DNA from: Kribbella kalugense
GTDB lineage: Bacteria; Actinomycetota; Actinomycetes; Propionibacteriales; Kribbellaceae
Assembly: GCF_004365875.1 (NCBI RefSeq)
Contig: NZ_SODF01000002.1
Coordinates: forward strand, 186,001-250,000
DNA: 64,000 nt
Direction of reading: 5' to 3'
A model generated the notes under the pieces. That model was not told where the DNA came from. It saw only the letters and a list, made by a program, of their open reading frames with translations, and did no database searches. Positions 42,376 to 50,715 of this stretch are shown here, piece by piece (position 1 is the first letter of the stretch; each line of letters opens with the position of its first letter). A program made the position numbers and the translations under genes.

Positions 42376-43460
42376 TTGGCGGCGAGGTGCAGACGGAGGA
42401 TGGTGTCGTAGTCGACGACCTCCACGCCGGCGGCGGGCACGACGGTCTCCTGGGACGGGACGATCAGCAGCTTGCGCGGCTCGTTCACGTCGACGTCGTA
42501 CTTCGTCTTGACCTGGGACCGGTTCTCCTCGGTGGCGAAGTACTCGGCGTACTGCGTGAGGTCGGCCGCGCTCTCGCTGACCGGGATCCGGAAGACGCGA
42601 CGGCGCTTCTTGCCGTTGACCACGTCGACGACCGGGAGCTCGAGCCGGCCGATGATGTGGCTGCCGTCCGCGCGCTCCAGGATGAAGTCAGGGTGCAGCT
42701 CGTCGAGCGAGGGCTGCCGGATCAGCCGGGTCGCGCCGAACGCGGACAGCAGGATGGTCTCGTTCGCGTCCAGGAACTGATCGACGGTCGCGTCCTGCAG
42801 ACCGTGCGCGAGGTACGTGCTCTCGAACGCCTCGGCCTTCAGCTCGGCCGCATCGATCGGCAGGCTGAGCGTGCCGACCGGGTCGAGGTGCGGGCGGGAG
42901 TTGATGTAGTTCCGCAGGAAGTCGAGGTACTTGTCGGCCGGCTCCGAGCGGTGGATCGCCAGCGCGAAGAACACCCAGTGCGGCCGCAGCGAGTCGCCGG
43001 CCGTCTGCACGAGCAGCGTCCGGTCGAAGGTCGAGTAGTTGCCGGGCGCGAACCGGAGCAGCTCGTCTGCCGGGCCGACCACCTCGTTCCCCAGCATCTT
43101 CACGGCGCTCGGGAACCGCTCGTCCAGCGCCCGCCGACCGGCCTGGGTCGCGATCGTCGCGTCGCTGAACCAGTTCTGTCCTTCGAGGTTCGCCACCACG
43201 GTGCCGCCGTCGCCGAGTCCGAAGTACTCCTCGACGCTGCCCAGCTTCTGCCGGCGTACTTCGAGGCTCCGGTACTCACGGCTCAGTCCGACGAGCTCGA
43301 GGATGTTCCAGTCCGGGGTCTCGGTCAGCACCATCATCCGCGGGAACAGCATCGGCCCCGGCAGCTCGGTCCGGTGGCTCACCGGCAGGTGCTCGCTCAC
43401 ACCCTTGAGGTGCTCGCCCCAGAACTGCCCGTTCACCTTCACGAACTCAGTCGGTTTCAT
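42372..43460 (-). CDS. Unrecognised protein with possible DUF4263 (Shedu-like) nuclease-fold C-terminus
   Basis: This 362-residue protein starts at ATG 43460 with GAGGAGA upstream. I do not recognise the first ~230 residues. The C-terminal ~110 residues read LHPDFILERADGSHIIGRLELP, then SAADLTQYAEYF and PRKLLIVPSQE. The order of PD, a beta-strand with E, and QxxxY resembles the PD-(D/E)xK-like DUF4263 domain of Shedu defence proteins. Where ExK is expected it reads ELP, so the lysine is missing and activity is doubtful. It is translationally coupled to the YCII-like gene. The link to Shedu is inference from a short pattern. Confidence 0.4.
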   Translation of the reverse strand: MKPTEFVKVNGQFWGEHLKGVSEHLPVSHRTELPGPMLFPRMMVLTETPDWNILELVGLSREYRSLEVRRQKLGSVEEYFGLGDGGTVVANLEGQNWFSDATIATQAGRRALDERFPSAVKMLGNEVVGPADELLRFAPGNYSTFDRTLLVQTAGDSLRPHWVFFALAIHRSEPADKYLDFLRNYINSRPHLDPVGTLSLPIDAAELKAEAFESTYLAHGLQDATVDQFLDANETILLSAFGATRLIRQPSLDELHPDFILERADGSHIIGRLELPVVDVVNGKKRRRVFRIPVSESAADLTQYAEYFATEENRSQVKTKYDVDVNEPRKLLIVPSQETVVPAAGVEVVDYDTILRLHLAAK

Positions 43461-43525
43461 CGTTCTCCTCGCTCAGACACGCCAACACAACCAACAACCC
43501 CTGCCTGAGCTGACCCTATTCCCCG

Positions 43526-45673
43526 CTAGCGGAGAGCGATCAGCGCGTCCGTGCTTCTGATCAGGACCAGGTTGCCGGCGACAGTCGCGCCGAAGCCGCA
43601 GTTGATCGAGCTGTCCAGCTGACGGTAGACGACGGGGCCGTCGCCGACAGCGGCCAGCCGGCAGCCACGCGGGCCGTTCCCCATCAGAATCACCCGGCCG
43701 TCCGACGTCACGGCGTCCTCCCGCTGGTACGGCATCTCGACCGAGGTCGTCTCCACCGTCTGACCGGTGCCGGCGTCAACCGCGCGTACGACGGTGTGCG
43801 ACTGGGACTGCGCCTGACTCGGGCAACTGATCAGCGCGACCCGGTTGCCGGCCGGCTCGACCCGGACCGGGCAGCCCCACTCGGCCGGAATCTCCGAGCG
43901 CCACTTCTCCTCACCGGAGTGCGGATCGATGCCGACGAGCCGCCCCGACTGGATTGCGACGAACAGGCCGCCGGCCGCGACCTCTTCGGTCATCACGGCA
44001 TCCTTGGTCCAGAGCTTCTTCCCGTTCTCCAGATTGAGGCCGACAAGTTGACTGGGCTCGTTACCGCAGCTGTGGCCGAGCTCGACGACGGCAACGTCCG
44101 CGGTGCCGGTCGCACTGATGCCGGTGCAGCGACCAGGCTCGTACTTCCAGCGATTGGAGCCGTCGGTGTTCGTCCCGTACAGCTTGTCGGACCCTTTGCT
44201 GACCGTCTTGCCGGTGACGAGCGGGTCGTTGTCCTGGATGTCGTAGTCCCGGGTGCCGCTCGGCCAGGCGGCCGTGCGCTTCCCGGTGTCGGCGTCGAGG
44301 ACGAGGTAGCCGAGATCGTCGTACGACAGGAGCACCTGCCGGCCGCCGTTCAGCGGGTAGAGATGCGGCGAGTCGTCGGTGTCGGAGCGCAGGTAACGCC
44401 AGCGGGACTTGCCGGTCGCGGGGTCGAGCATCTCGACCGCGCCGCGTCCGCGGGCGACCGCGATCCCGTCGGCGGTCATCACGACCTGCTGCACGCTGAG
44501 CCCGCCCGGGTTGCTCCACAGCGGCTCGCCGGTCAGCTCCGACCGTACGTCGAGATTGGCCGGCTGATGCTGGTCTTCCAGGTACTCGTTCGCGCCGACC
44601 AGGTAGGCGCGCTCGGCGGGGTCGATGACGAGGAAGAGCGCGAGGACGACCACGACGAACGCTCCGAGACCAGCGAGCCGCTGGCCGCGGTTCCGGCTGC
44701 CGTTCGGGGTGAACCTGGTGGCCGCGAAGGCCGCCGTACCGGCCACGATGAGCAGGATGGACAGGATCATCAGCAGCGGGACGCGCCGGCCGACTCCGGA
44801 GGCGCCGTTGGTGTCCGGGGTGCTCAGCCAGACGAACAGCACCCCGATGACGCCGACCGCGACCGGGATGGCCGCCACTATCCGGGCGTTGCGACGGACG
44901 GCCCAAGACACACCGATGACCGAGGCGAGCGCGGCGAGCATCAGCAGGACGGCGGGCCAAACCGAGTCTCCGCTGTACTCCGGAACGCGCCACGGCTGAC
45001 GGATCGCGCTGACCCCCGCCACGAACGCGACCAACGCAGTCAGCACCGCGGTGACCGCGAGCCCCGCCCGCTGCCAGCCGCGCCACGGGTGCGGCGTCAT
45101 ACCGTCGAGAGTGGCCAGCTCATCTGTCAGATGTGCGCGCGCTGTCTCCTCGTACCGGTCGTGGGCGAGCTGCGTGCGATAGATCCGGTCCGATGCCAGC
45201 AACGCCTCGACCTGCTGACGCCGACCCCGTACGTCGTACTGCGAGTCCCGCCGTACCTCGGACGCGTGGGTCACGTACCGCGGATCCGCGTAGACCGAGT
45301 TGAGCGCATCCAGCAGAACCTCGCCGTTGGCGTCCTCCGGATCGGTCAGCCGGACGAGTCGCGCGACCTCGGCGGTCTGCACCGGGTTCACGCCGTACTT
45401 CGGCAGCAGCTCCTCCGCCAGCCGCGCCGACGCCTCGGCATCCTCCGCCGCCGTACTCCCCTTGTCGTGCGCGGCCCGATGGAACCAGGCAGCCAACCGC
45501 ACGGCCTCCGGGTCCGTGCACAGCTGCTCCAACGAGTCGAGGGCCGTCAGCACACCGATGAGATACCGATCCCGATACGCGACCCGCTTCCCGCCGTACC
45601 GCCGGACGAGCTCATCAGCCAGCTCGCCTGCATCCGGTACGACGTCGTCCCACAACTCCCGTAGTCCAGCCAC
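43526..45673 (-). CDS. HD-like domain / five-helix membrane / PQQ-type propeller fusion protein
   Basis: This 715-residue protein starts at GTG 45673. Residues ~1-190 resemble an HD-superfamily hydrolase of the short type (AAWFHRAAHDKGSTAAEDAEA), but the usual YHxxxH segment reads AYRDRYLIGVL, so metal ligands seem lost. Residues ~195-365 contain about five transmembrane helices (AGLAVTAVLTALVAFVAG, AVLLMLAALASVIGVSW, LLMILSILLIVAGTAAF). Residues ~380-715 form a PQQ-like beta-propeller (VSKGSDKLYGTNTDGSNRWK, GSGEEKWRS-like strands, GLNLENGKKLWTKD). It may be a surface sensor whose propeller is extracellular. The combination is unusual. Confidence 0.65.
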   Translation of the reverse strand: MAGLRELWDDVVPDAGELADELVRRYGGKRVAYRDRYLIGVLTALDSLEQLCTDPEAVRLAAWFHRAAHDKGSTAAEDAEASARLAEELLPKYGVNPVQTAEVARLVRLTDPEDANGEVLLDALNSVYADPRYVTHASEVRRDSQYDVRGRRQQVEALLASDRIYRTQLAHDRYEETARAHLTDELATLDGMTPHPWRGWQRAGLAVTAVLTALVAFVAGVSAIRQPWRVPEYSGDSVWPAVLLMLAALASVIGVSWAVRRNARIVAAIPVAVGVIGVLFVWLSTPDTNGASGVGRRVPLLMILSILLIVAGTAAFAATRFTPNGSRNRGQRLAGLGAFVVVVLALFLVIDPAERAYLVGANEYLEDQHQPANLDVRSELTGEPLWSNPGGLSVQQVVMTADGIAVARGRGAVEMLDPATGKSRWRYLRSDTDDSPHLYPLNGGRQVLLSYDDLGYLVLDADTGKRTAAWPSGTRDYDIQDNDPLVTGKTVSKGSDKLYGTNTDGSNRWKYEPGRCTGISATGTADVAVVELGHSCGNEPSQLVGLNLENGKKLWTKDAVMTEEVAAGGLFVAIQSGRLVGIDPHSGEEKWRSEIPAEWGCPVRVEPAGNRVALISCPSQAQSQSHTVVRAVDAGTGQTVETTSVEMPYQREDAVTSDGRVILMGNGPRGCRLAAVGDGPVVYRQLDSSINCGFGATVAGNLVLIRSTDALIALR

Positions 45674-45704
45674 CCGCAGATCCTGACAGACCCTCGGGCC
45701 GTCG

Positions 45705-45767
45705 CCGGTTACTTTGGGGTGATCACCGGTTGCTTTGGCGTGATCACCGTTTGCTTTGGCGTGAGCG
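45705..45767. repeat. Three tandem 21-bp repeats across a stop codon
   Basis: CCGGTTACTTTGGGGTGATC (45705 on), CCGGTTGCTTTGGCGTGATC (45726 on) and CCGTTTGCTTTGGCGTGAGC (45747 on) are successive 21-bp units with few differences. The third unit encodes the last seven codons of the TetR gene on the minus strand, and its stop TGA is at 45744-45746, in the second unit. The other two lie just downstream. Confidence 0.8.
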
Positions 45768-46325
45768 GTAGCCGTCGCGGATGAGGTCCAGCATGGCGTC
45801 GAGGCCGGCCGGGGTACGACCGGTCAGCGCGATCCCGTTGGCCAGTGCGAGCAGCTCCGTCACGGTCAGCTCAGGCCGGACAGCACCGGCCTCCTGGGCG
45901 CGGTCGAGCAGGCGTTCGGCCGCGGTCCGCATGGTGCTGTGCCACTCGTCGAAGCGGCTGCCGCGGGCTTCGTCGGGGATGGCCAGCGCGAGGTCGGTTT
46001 TGGTGGCGACGTGGTGCACGAACGCGCGAAGCCAATCGGTGAACGCCTGGCCAGGCTCGGTGTGATCCATCAACCGACGGCTGAGCTCGTCCAGCTCGAC
46101 GACCTCCTCGGCGTACACGGCGACGAGCAGATCGGCCCGCGTCGCGAAGTGCCGGTACAAGGTGGCGTTGGCGATCTCAGCGGTCTTGGCGACCTCGTCC
46201 AGGGGCACGTCGGTACCGCGCTCGTCGAACAGTCGCCTGGCGGCACCGAGGATCGCGCCACGGTTGCGCTCGGCATCGACGCGGCGCGATCGCGTGCGGC
46301 TGACTGGCTGGCTTTCCGGGGACAT
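45744..46325 (-). CDS. TetR family transcriptional regulator
   Basis: This 193-residue protein starts at ATG 46325 (MSPESQPVSRTRSRRVDAER). The HTH reads VPLDEVAKTAEIANATLYRHF. The C-terminal domain (DWLRAFVHHVATKTDLALAI, LTVTELLALANGIALTG) matches the common actinobacterial TetR_C group that pairs with SnoaL-like or oxidoreductase genes. It is divergent from a SnoaL-like gene, and a nested palindrome covers both starts, so it most likely represses both. Its C-terminal codons belong to a tandem repeat. Confidence 0.92.
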   Translation of the reverse strand: MSPESQPVSRTRSRRVDAERNRGAILGAARRLFDERGTDVPLDEVAKTAEIANATLYRHFATRADLLVAVYAEEVVELDELSRRLMDHTEPGQAFTDWLRAFVHHVATKTDLALAIPDEARGSRFDEWHSTMRTAAERLLDRAQEAGAVRPELTVTELLALANGIALTGRTPAGLDAMLDLIRDGYRSRQSKR

Positions 46326-46368
46326 CCCCGTTATCGTAGCAAGCCTAAACGGGGATCTCCCCGGAAAG
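46312..46368. promoter_or_regulatory. Nested palindromic TetR operator
   Basis: The arms 46312-46332 and 46348-46368 are 21-bp inverted repeats with 20 matches, around a 15-bp spacer. Each arm is itself a palindrome: CGGGGACATCCCCG on the left and CGGGGATCTCCCCG on the right. The two centres are 36 bp apart. The left arm contains the TetR start codon at 46325; the right arm ends 11 bp before the SnoaL-like GTG. Two TetR dimers could bind and shut both genes. Confidence 0.75.
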
Positions 46369-46379
46369 GATCGATAGTC

Positions 46380-46802
46380 GTGCTCACAGCTGAAGACCGC
46401 TGGGCGATCGGCGAGACGATCTCCCTGCACGGACACCTGTTCGACGAAGGACAACTCGACAAACTGGACACCCTGTTCACCGCCGACGTCGTCTACGACG
46501 TCAGCGATCTGGGGTACGACGTTCTGGTCGGGATCGATGCGGTTCGCGATGCCGCGCTGGCACTCGGTGCCAACAATCCGCTCGCGCACATCGTCACCAA
46601 CATCGTCATTACCGATGCCGAGGGCAACGACACCGCCGTCGTACGGTCCAAGGGCCTTGCCATCAAGACCGATCACACCTGCGGCACGGCGACGTACGTC
46701 GACACCGTCCGCCGGCAGCCGGACGGCTGGCGGATCAGTCACCGCAGGATCCTCGCCCGCCGCGAACCACTCGGCGGCCTCCCGGCCAGTCGTGGTCAGT
46801 AG
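46380..46802 (+). CDS. SnoaL-like (NTF2-fold) protein
   Basis: This 140-residue protein starts at GTG 46380 (VLTAEDRWAIGETISLHGHL). The cone-shaped NTF2-fold pattern is seen in FDEGQLDKLDTLFTADVVYD, GIDAVRDAALAL and DTVRRQPDGWRISHRRI. The group includes dehydratases, isomerases and ketosteroid-isomerase-like enzymes. It is divergent from and probably controlled by the TetR gene. The ligand or substrate is unknown. Confidence 0.85.
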   Translation: MLTAEDRWAIGETISLHGHLFDEGQLDKLDTLFTADVVYDVSDLGYDVLVGIDAVRDAALALGANNPLAHIVTNIVITDAEGNDTAVVRSKGLAIKTDHTCGTATYVDTVRRQPDGWRISHRRILARREPLGGLPASRGQ

Positions 46803-46874
46803 GTCAGATCGTGGACGTTTACGCGGACCGTCTAGGTTAGGGTCGGCTAACTTGTCGATCGTTGCGGAGGCTGC

Positions 46875-49800
46875 GTGCAGAGGTTCCTTGCCGGCTGGGT
46901 GATGGTGAGCACGGAGTCCGGCCGCCTGCTGGATCACCCGGACGAGTTGGCCGTCGACCTGGCCGAGGTACGGCACGACGGCAACGGCGTCTACACGATC
47001 ACCACCAGCACCAACGAACAACTCCGCCTGATCAAACGCGTCGGCCCGCTGCGCCCCGGCGTCACACTCGAGTACTCCGTCAGTCCGGCAGACAACGCAG
47101 TCGGTCCGGACGACCTTCCGGCCGCCGGCCCCGCGTACGACCGTGTCCCGACCGTCGAGCTGACGCTCTCGGAGCGGCTGGCGGACGACGAGATCGGCCC
47201 GGCGCTCGCTCGGGTCCTGGCCGAGTCGACCGCCGCCCGCGCACCGGACGGCGACCGGGTTTTCAGCCCCGGCGGTACGCCGGACCTCGACGTCGTACAG
47301 CGGCCCGCGGATGCGGGTCTTCGCGCCGAACTCCGCCAACGCGGCCGGCTCCCCGGCCAGGCGGCGCGGATCCGGGCCCTCGCTCTCACCATGGGTGTCG
47401 CCGACGGACAGCCGAACGCCGAACTGCTCCGCACGCTACTCACCGAGGAGGAGCGTCAGATCCTCGACCGCGCCGCCAACGGCGAGCGCCCGCTGGAGGA
47501 CCGCGTCGACCGAGCCGGATACCTCGCGAAGGCCCTCGGCGGCTCCGGCGTCTCCTCGGTCGTGATCGGCACAGCCGCGGCGGCCTTCACCGGCAATCCA
47601 CTCGTCGGCATCGGCATCGCCGTACCGACGATTGTGAACGCGACCGTCGGCTCGGCCGCCGAGCGGCAGTTGGACGGGCAGAAGGCGTCCGGCCGGAAAC
47701 CGGCGTACAACGCCGAGCGCAAGCAGCGCGAGTACGACCATCCGGGTCTGCTCGGGCTTCTCGACGGCGCTGAGCGGACCCGTCCGCAGGCGGTGAAGAT
47801 GCCGCGGGCAACGGCTTGGCGCAACTATCTGGTCCGGTACATCAAGCCGACGCTGGCCACGGCCGCCGTCGCGGGCGCGCTCACGCCGTTCGGCGTACCG
47901 GCGTTGTCGTCGGCCATGGTGATCGCGTCGTCTGCGCTGGCCAAGTCCCTCGCGGAACGACTGGTCGACACGAAGAAGCTGGAGTTCCGGCTGCGCCGGA
48001 TCGACGCCACCGAGCGGCTGCGGCTGTCCGATCCCGAGCTGTACGTCAACCAACTGGCGACCGAGTTCTCCGAGCTGCGGGCGCGGCTCGACCGCGTGGT
48101 TGCCAGCCTCGATCCGGGGGCGCGACCAGCTGTGCCGGCGGTTCCTGCGGACGTCCCGGGGTCGCCGCCGTACCAGGTCGGACTCGCCGCGCAGCTGATC
48201 GAGAACGTCTCGGGCTCCGCGCGCCGCGCGCTCCTCGGCGGCAAGTCCGCATCCGCAGACCCGACAGCGTTGCAGAGCCTCCTGAGTGCGGCTGGTCCGG
48301 GCGTGCTCGGCGCCGTGACGGGCGCGATGGGCGACAAGTACTTCCTGAACCGCGACGAGGTCGCCCGGGATGCCTCCAAGCAGTGGTCGCGCCGCCACCA
48401 GGAGGCCGCCCAGGCAGCCGCGCTCGACGGGATCCTGGGGCCGCGACTACGCGGTTTCCGCGACCTCGTCGACCGGCTGGAGGAACTGACCGGCGTACCT
48501 CCGGACCTGTCCACCCGCGCCGCCGACCGCGGTCTGCCCGTGGTCACCAGCCCACCCGACCAGTCCGCCCGCGCTGCCGACCGAGGTCTGCCGGTCGTAA
48601 CCAGCCCGCCGGCCGTGCCGCGTCCGCCGGCACGAGCACGGTGGTCGGCGTACGCCGTTCAGGCCGCGGCGGGCTCGCTCGGCGGAGTGGCCGCCGCGGT
48701 CGGGCTCGACCAGGTCTTCGACATCCCCGATCTGTCGATCGTCCTGACCGCTGCGGGTGCGGCGGGGTCGATGACCGCGACACCGGTCGCGCGCTACACG
48801 TTCCGCAGTCGCGAACTCCGGGTCCACGAGGGCCTGGAGACGAACAAGGCGGTCCGGGCAGTCAACCAGTCCGAACTGATCGAGCAACGGGCAATCATCC
48901 GCTACTTGATGACGCAGCTGTCGATGCGGGCCGACGCGATCATCCGCGACGCCTCGCCGCGCCCGGTGGTGGAGCTGCCGTCATCGGCCTACACCGACCA
49001 CGTCCGAGCCGCCGTACGCCGGGCCGAACTCGACAACGTGCCGACGCGTCAGCCGGAGACCTCCGCCGACACGGACGCCCGGTTCGTTCGAGTGCAGGCA
49101 CTCGAACAAGTCGACCACTGCGCGGCCGAGATCGATCGCCTGACCGCACTGGACGGCCCCAGCACGTCGTCGCCCGCGACCGCGCCGGACGGCTCACGCA
49201 CCTCGTCGCCCACGACCGCACCGGACGGCTCACGCACCTCGTCGCCCGCGACCGCACTAGACGGCTCCAGCACGTCGTCGCCCGCGACCGCGCCGCACGG
49301 CTCGCGCACCTCGTCGCTCACGACTGCACGCGACAAGGTGCGGTTCGCGATCGAGCGCTACGAATCGATTGCCGACAGCAACGGTCTGCGACGGGCGTTC
49401 CCGGACCTCGGCGCGGTCGACCCGGCCGACGGGCGGCCTGTCGTCGGCGGGACGACGGATCAGGTCCGCGCCGGCGTCGACCAGGCGGTACGCCGATTGG
49501 TCGCGGAACCAAGCGGGAAGCCTCTCCTCGCCGAACGACTGATCACACTTGAGCAGCTGTCACGCGCCGCGGACGCCGTCGACCACCATGCGATCCACGG
49601 AACGGACGAGTCGCGGGCGTACGTGCAGAACCAGTTCGACCAGACCTTGGCCGAGGCGGCCCGCCTGTGGCAAGAGGCCGGCGTACCGAACGGCCTCGTC
49701 CTCCCCGCCGTCGGTGTCGCTCCTTCGGCCGAGCCCGCCGTCAACGAAGACGAGAAGCTCCGCCAGATGGTCGACCGGCTACTGGGCAGTGCCCCTCGCC

Positions 49801-49907
49801 CGGAAGGTGGCCCCGGCGTCCGCCGTACGGAAGGTTGCTCGACTGCCCGTCGTACCGAAGGCGGCCCCGCTGCCCGCCGTACCGAAGACGGCAGCCGCGG
49901 CCGGTGA
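46875..49907 (+). CDS. Large unrecognised protein with repeated hydrophobic/charged modules and amino-acid repeats
   Basis: I do not recognise this 1010-residue protein, which starts at GTG 46875 behind GCGGAGG. After a soluble N-terminal ~210 residues it has several Gly/Ala-rich hydrophobic stretches, each followed by a charged helical region: VVIGTAAAAFTGNPLVGIGI (~225), LATAAVAGALTPFGVPALSS (~325), LLSAAGPGVLGAVTGAMGD (~480) and AVQAAAGSLGGVAAAVGLDQ (~595). A 17-residue repeat with RAADRGLPVVTSPP occurs twice near 540-575. Five 12-residue repeats such as PDGSRTSSPATA occur at ~760-815. The C-terminus has three RRTEGGPAA-like units. It may be a membrane-interacting or pore-like protein. No catalytic motif is visible. 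Confidence 0.6.
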   Translation: MQRFLAGWVMVSTESGRLLDHPDELAVDLAEVRHDGNGVYTITTSTNEQLRLIKRVGPLRPGVTLEYSVSPADNAVGPDDLPAAGPAYDRVPTVELTLSERLADDEIGPALARVLAESTAARAPDGDRVFSPGGTPDLDVVQRPADAGLRAELRQRGRLPGQAARIRALALTMGVADGQPNAELLRTLLTEEERQILDRAANGERPLEDRVDRAGYLAKALGGSGVSSVVIGTAAAAFTGNPLVGIGIAVPTIVNATVGSAAERQLDGQKASGRKPAYNAERKQREYDHPGLLGLLDGAERTRPQAVKMPRATAWRNYLVRYIKPTLATAAVAGALTPFGVPALSSAMVIASSALAKSLAERLVDTKKLEFRLRRIDATERLRLSDPELYVNQLATEFSELRARLDRVVASLDPGARPAVPAVPADVPGSPPYQVGLAAQLIENVSGSARRALLGGKSASADPTALQSLLSAAGPGVLGAVTGAMGDKYFLNRDEVARDASKQWSRRHQEAAQAAALDGILGPRLRGFRDLVDRLEELTGVPPDLSTRAADRGLPVVTSPPDQSARAADRGLPVVTSPPAVPRPPARARWSAYAVQAAAGSLGGVAAAVGLDQVFDIPDLSIVLTAAGAAGSMTATPVARYTFRSRELRVHEGLETNKAVRAVNQSELIEQRAIIRYLMTQLSMRADAIIRDASPRPVVELPSSAYTDHVRAAVRRAELDNVPTRQPETSADTDARFVRVQALEQVDHCAAEIDRLTALDGPSTSSPATAPDGSRTSSPTTAPDGSRTSSPATALDGSSTSSPATAPHGSRTSSLTTARDKVRFAIERYESIADSNGLRRAFPDLGAVDPADGRPVVGGTTDQVRAGVDQAVRRLVAEPSGKPLLAERLITLEQLSRAADAVDHHAIHGTDESRAYVQNQFDQTLAEAARLWQEAGVPNGLVLPAVGVAPSAEPAVNEDEKLRQMVDRLLGSAPRPEGGPGVRRTEGCSTARRTEGGPAARRTEDGSRGR
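49149..49328 (+). repeat. Five tandem 36-bp repeats inside the large gene
   Basis: Five in-frame 36-bp units run from 49149 to 49328, encoding LDGPSTSSPATA, PDGSRTSSPTTA, PDGSRTSSPATA, LDGSSTSSPATA and PHGSRTSSLTTA. The low-complexity Ser/Thr/Pro-rich sequence is likely a flexible linker. Its high DNA identity implies recent expansion and probable length variation between strains. Confidence 0.88.
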
Positions 49908-49926
49908 GCGCGTTAGGTTTCTCCGC

Positions 49927-50493
49927 ATGAATGACGTCGTCGTAGTCCAGATGTCAGGACCGCCGGGAGCCGGCAAGACAACCATCGCCCGCGAACTCGT
50001 CCGCCACCGCCGCCTGGTCGCGATCGACCGCGACGTCGTACTAAGCGCAATGCTGGACAGCGACCCAGAACCCGACGGCACCCTGACCTTCGCCCGCATC
50101 GCCAGCTACAACGTGGTCAAGGCAATGGCCGACGGCGTCCTGACACAAGGCCTAGGCGTCATCATCGACAGCCCCTGCTTCTACGACGAACTACTGACAG
50201 CCGGCCAGGCACTAGCAGCCAAACACGGCGTCCCGTACCGCTACATCGAGTGCGTCACCGAGGACATCAGCCTCCTCGACACCCGCCTCCGCTCCCGCCC
50301 CACCCTCCGCAGCCAACGCCCCTCCGTCGAGGCACCCCCAGTCGACCTAACCCCCGACCCCGAAAACTCCGGCACCGCCCTCTTCACCGACTGGATCGCC
50401 AAGTCAAAGCGCCCACCCACCTACCTCCCCCTAGACACCACCAAGCCCGTAGCCGACTGCGTAACCGAGGCCCTGGCATTCCTCGACGCATAG
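49927..50493 (+). CDS. P-loop kinase-like ATPase (AAA_33)
   Basis: This 188-residue protein starts at ATG 49927, 19 bp after the large repeat-bearing gene. Walker A is VQMSGPPGAGKTTIARELV (residues ~7-25); the catalytic segment AIDRDVVLSAML and LGVIIDSPCFYDELL follow. It is a small AAA_33/zeta-toxin-like kinase. Same strand and short spacing suggest co-transcription with the large gene. It is followed by a strong terminator. The substrate is unknown. Confidence 0.8.
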   Translation: MNDVVVVQMSGPPGAGKTTIARELVRHRRLVAIDRDVVLSAMLDSDPEPDGTLTFARIASYNVVKAMADGVLTQGLGVIIDSPCFYDELLTAGQALAAKHGVPYRYIECVTEDISLLDTRLRSRPTLRSQRPSVEAPPVDLTPDPENSGTALFTDWIAKSKRPPTYLPLDTTKPVADCVTEALAFLDA

Positions 50494-50500
50494 ACAACAG

Positions 50501-50540
50501 AAGAGCCTCTGGTCTGCGTTTCCGCAGGTCAGAGGCTCTT
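50501..50540 (+). terminator. Rho-independent terminator after the kinase gene
   Basis: AAGAGCCTCTG (50501-50511) and CAGAGGCTCTT (50530-50540) form an 11-bp stem, extended by an inner CTGCG/CGCAG stem, then TTCTT. It lies 8 bp after the kinase stop at 50493. The opposing tRNA-Tyr gene ends 11 bp beyond, so it may serve both directions. Confidence 0.9.
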
Positions 50541-50550
50541 TTCTTGCGTG

Positions 50551-50633
50551 TGGCGGGTGCAGGGTTCGAACCTGCGTAGGCATACGCCGACAGATTTACA
50601 GTCTGCTCCCTTTGGCCGCTCGGGCAACCCGCC
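50551..50633 (-). tRNA. tRNA-Tyr (GTA)
   Basis: On the minus strand the 83-nt class II tRNA begins GGCGGGTTGCCCGAGCGGCC. The anticodon loop is CTGTAAA with anticodon GTA. A long variable arm and the T arm CAGGTTCGAACCCTG follow. The acceptor closes with ACCCGCC and discriminator A; CCA is not encoded. Confidence 0.93.
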
Positions 50634-50715
50634 AGGGTGCTGCTGGTTCGTGAACCGGCGTGGGAGACGATACAACAGAGGGTGCCCCTGACAGCAAATC
50701 GGAAAGGAACTGCCC

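Noticed and set aside
42372-43460. Confident annotation as a Shedu defence gene
   Set aside because: The resemblance is limited to a short pattern and the key Lys is absent. No other defence gene is nearby.
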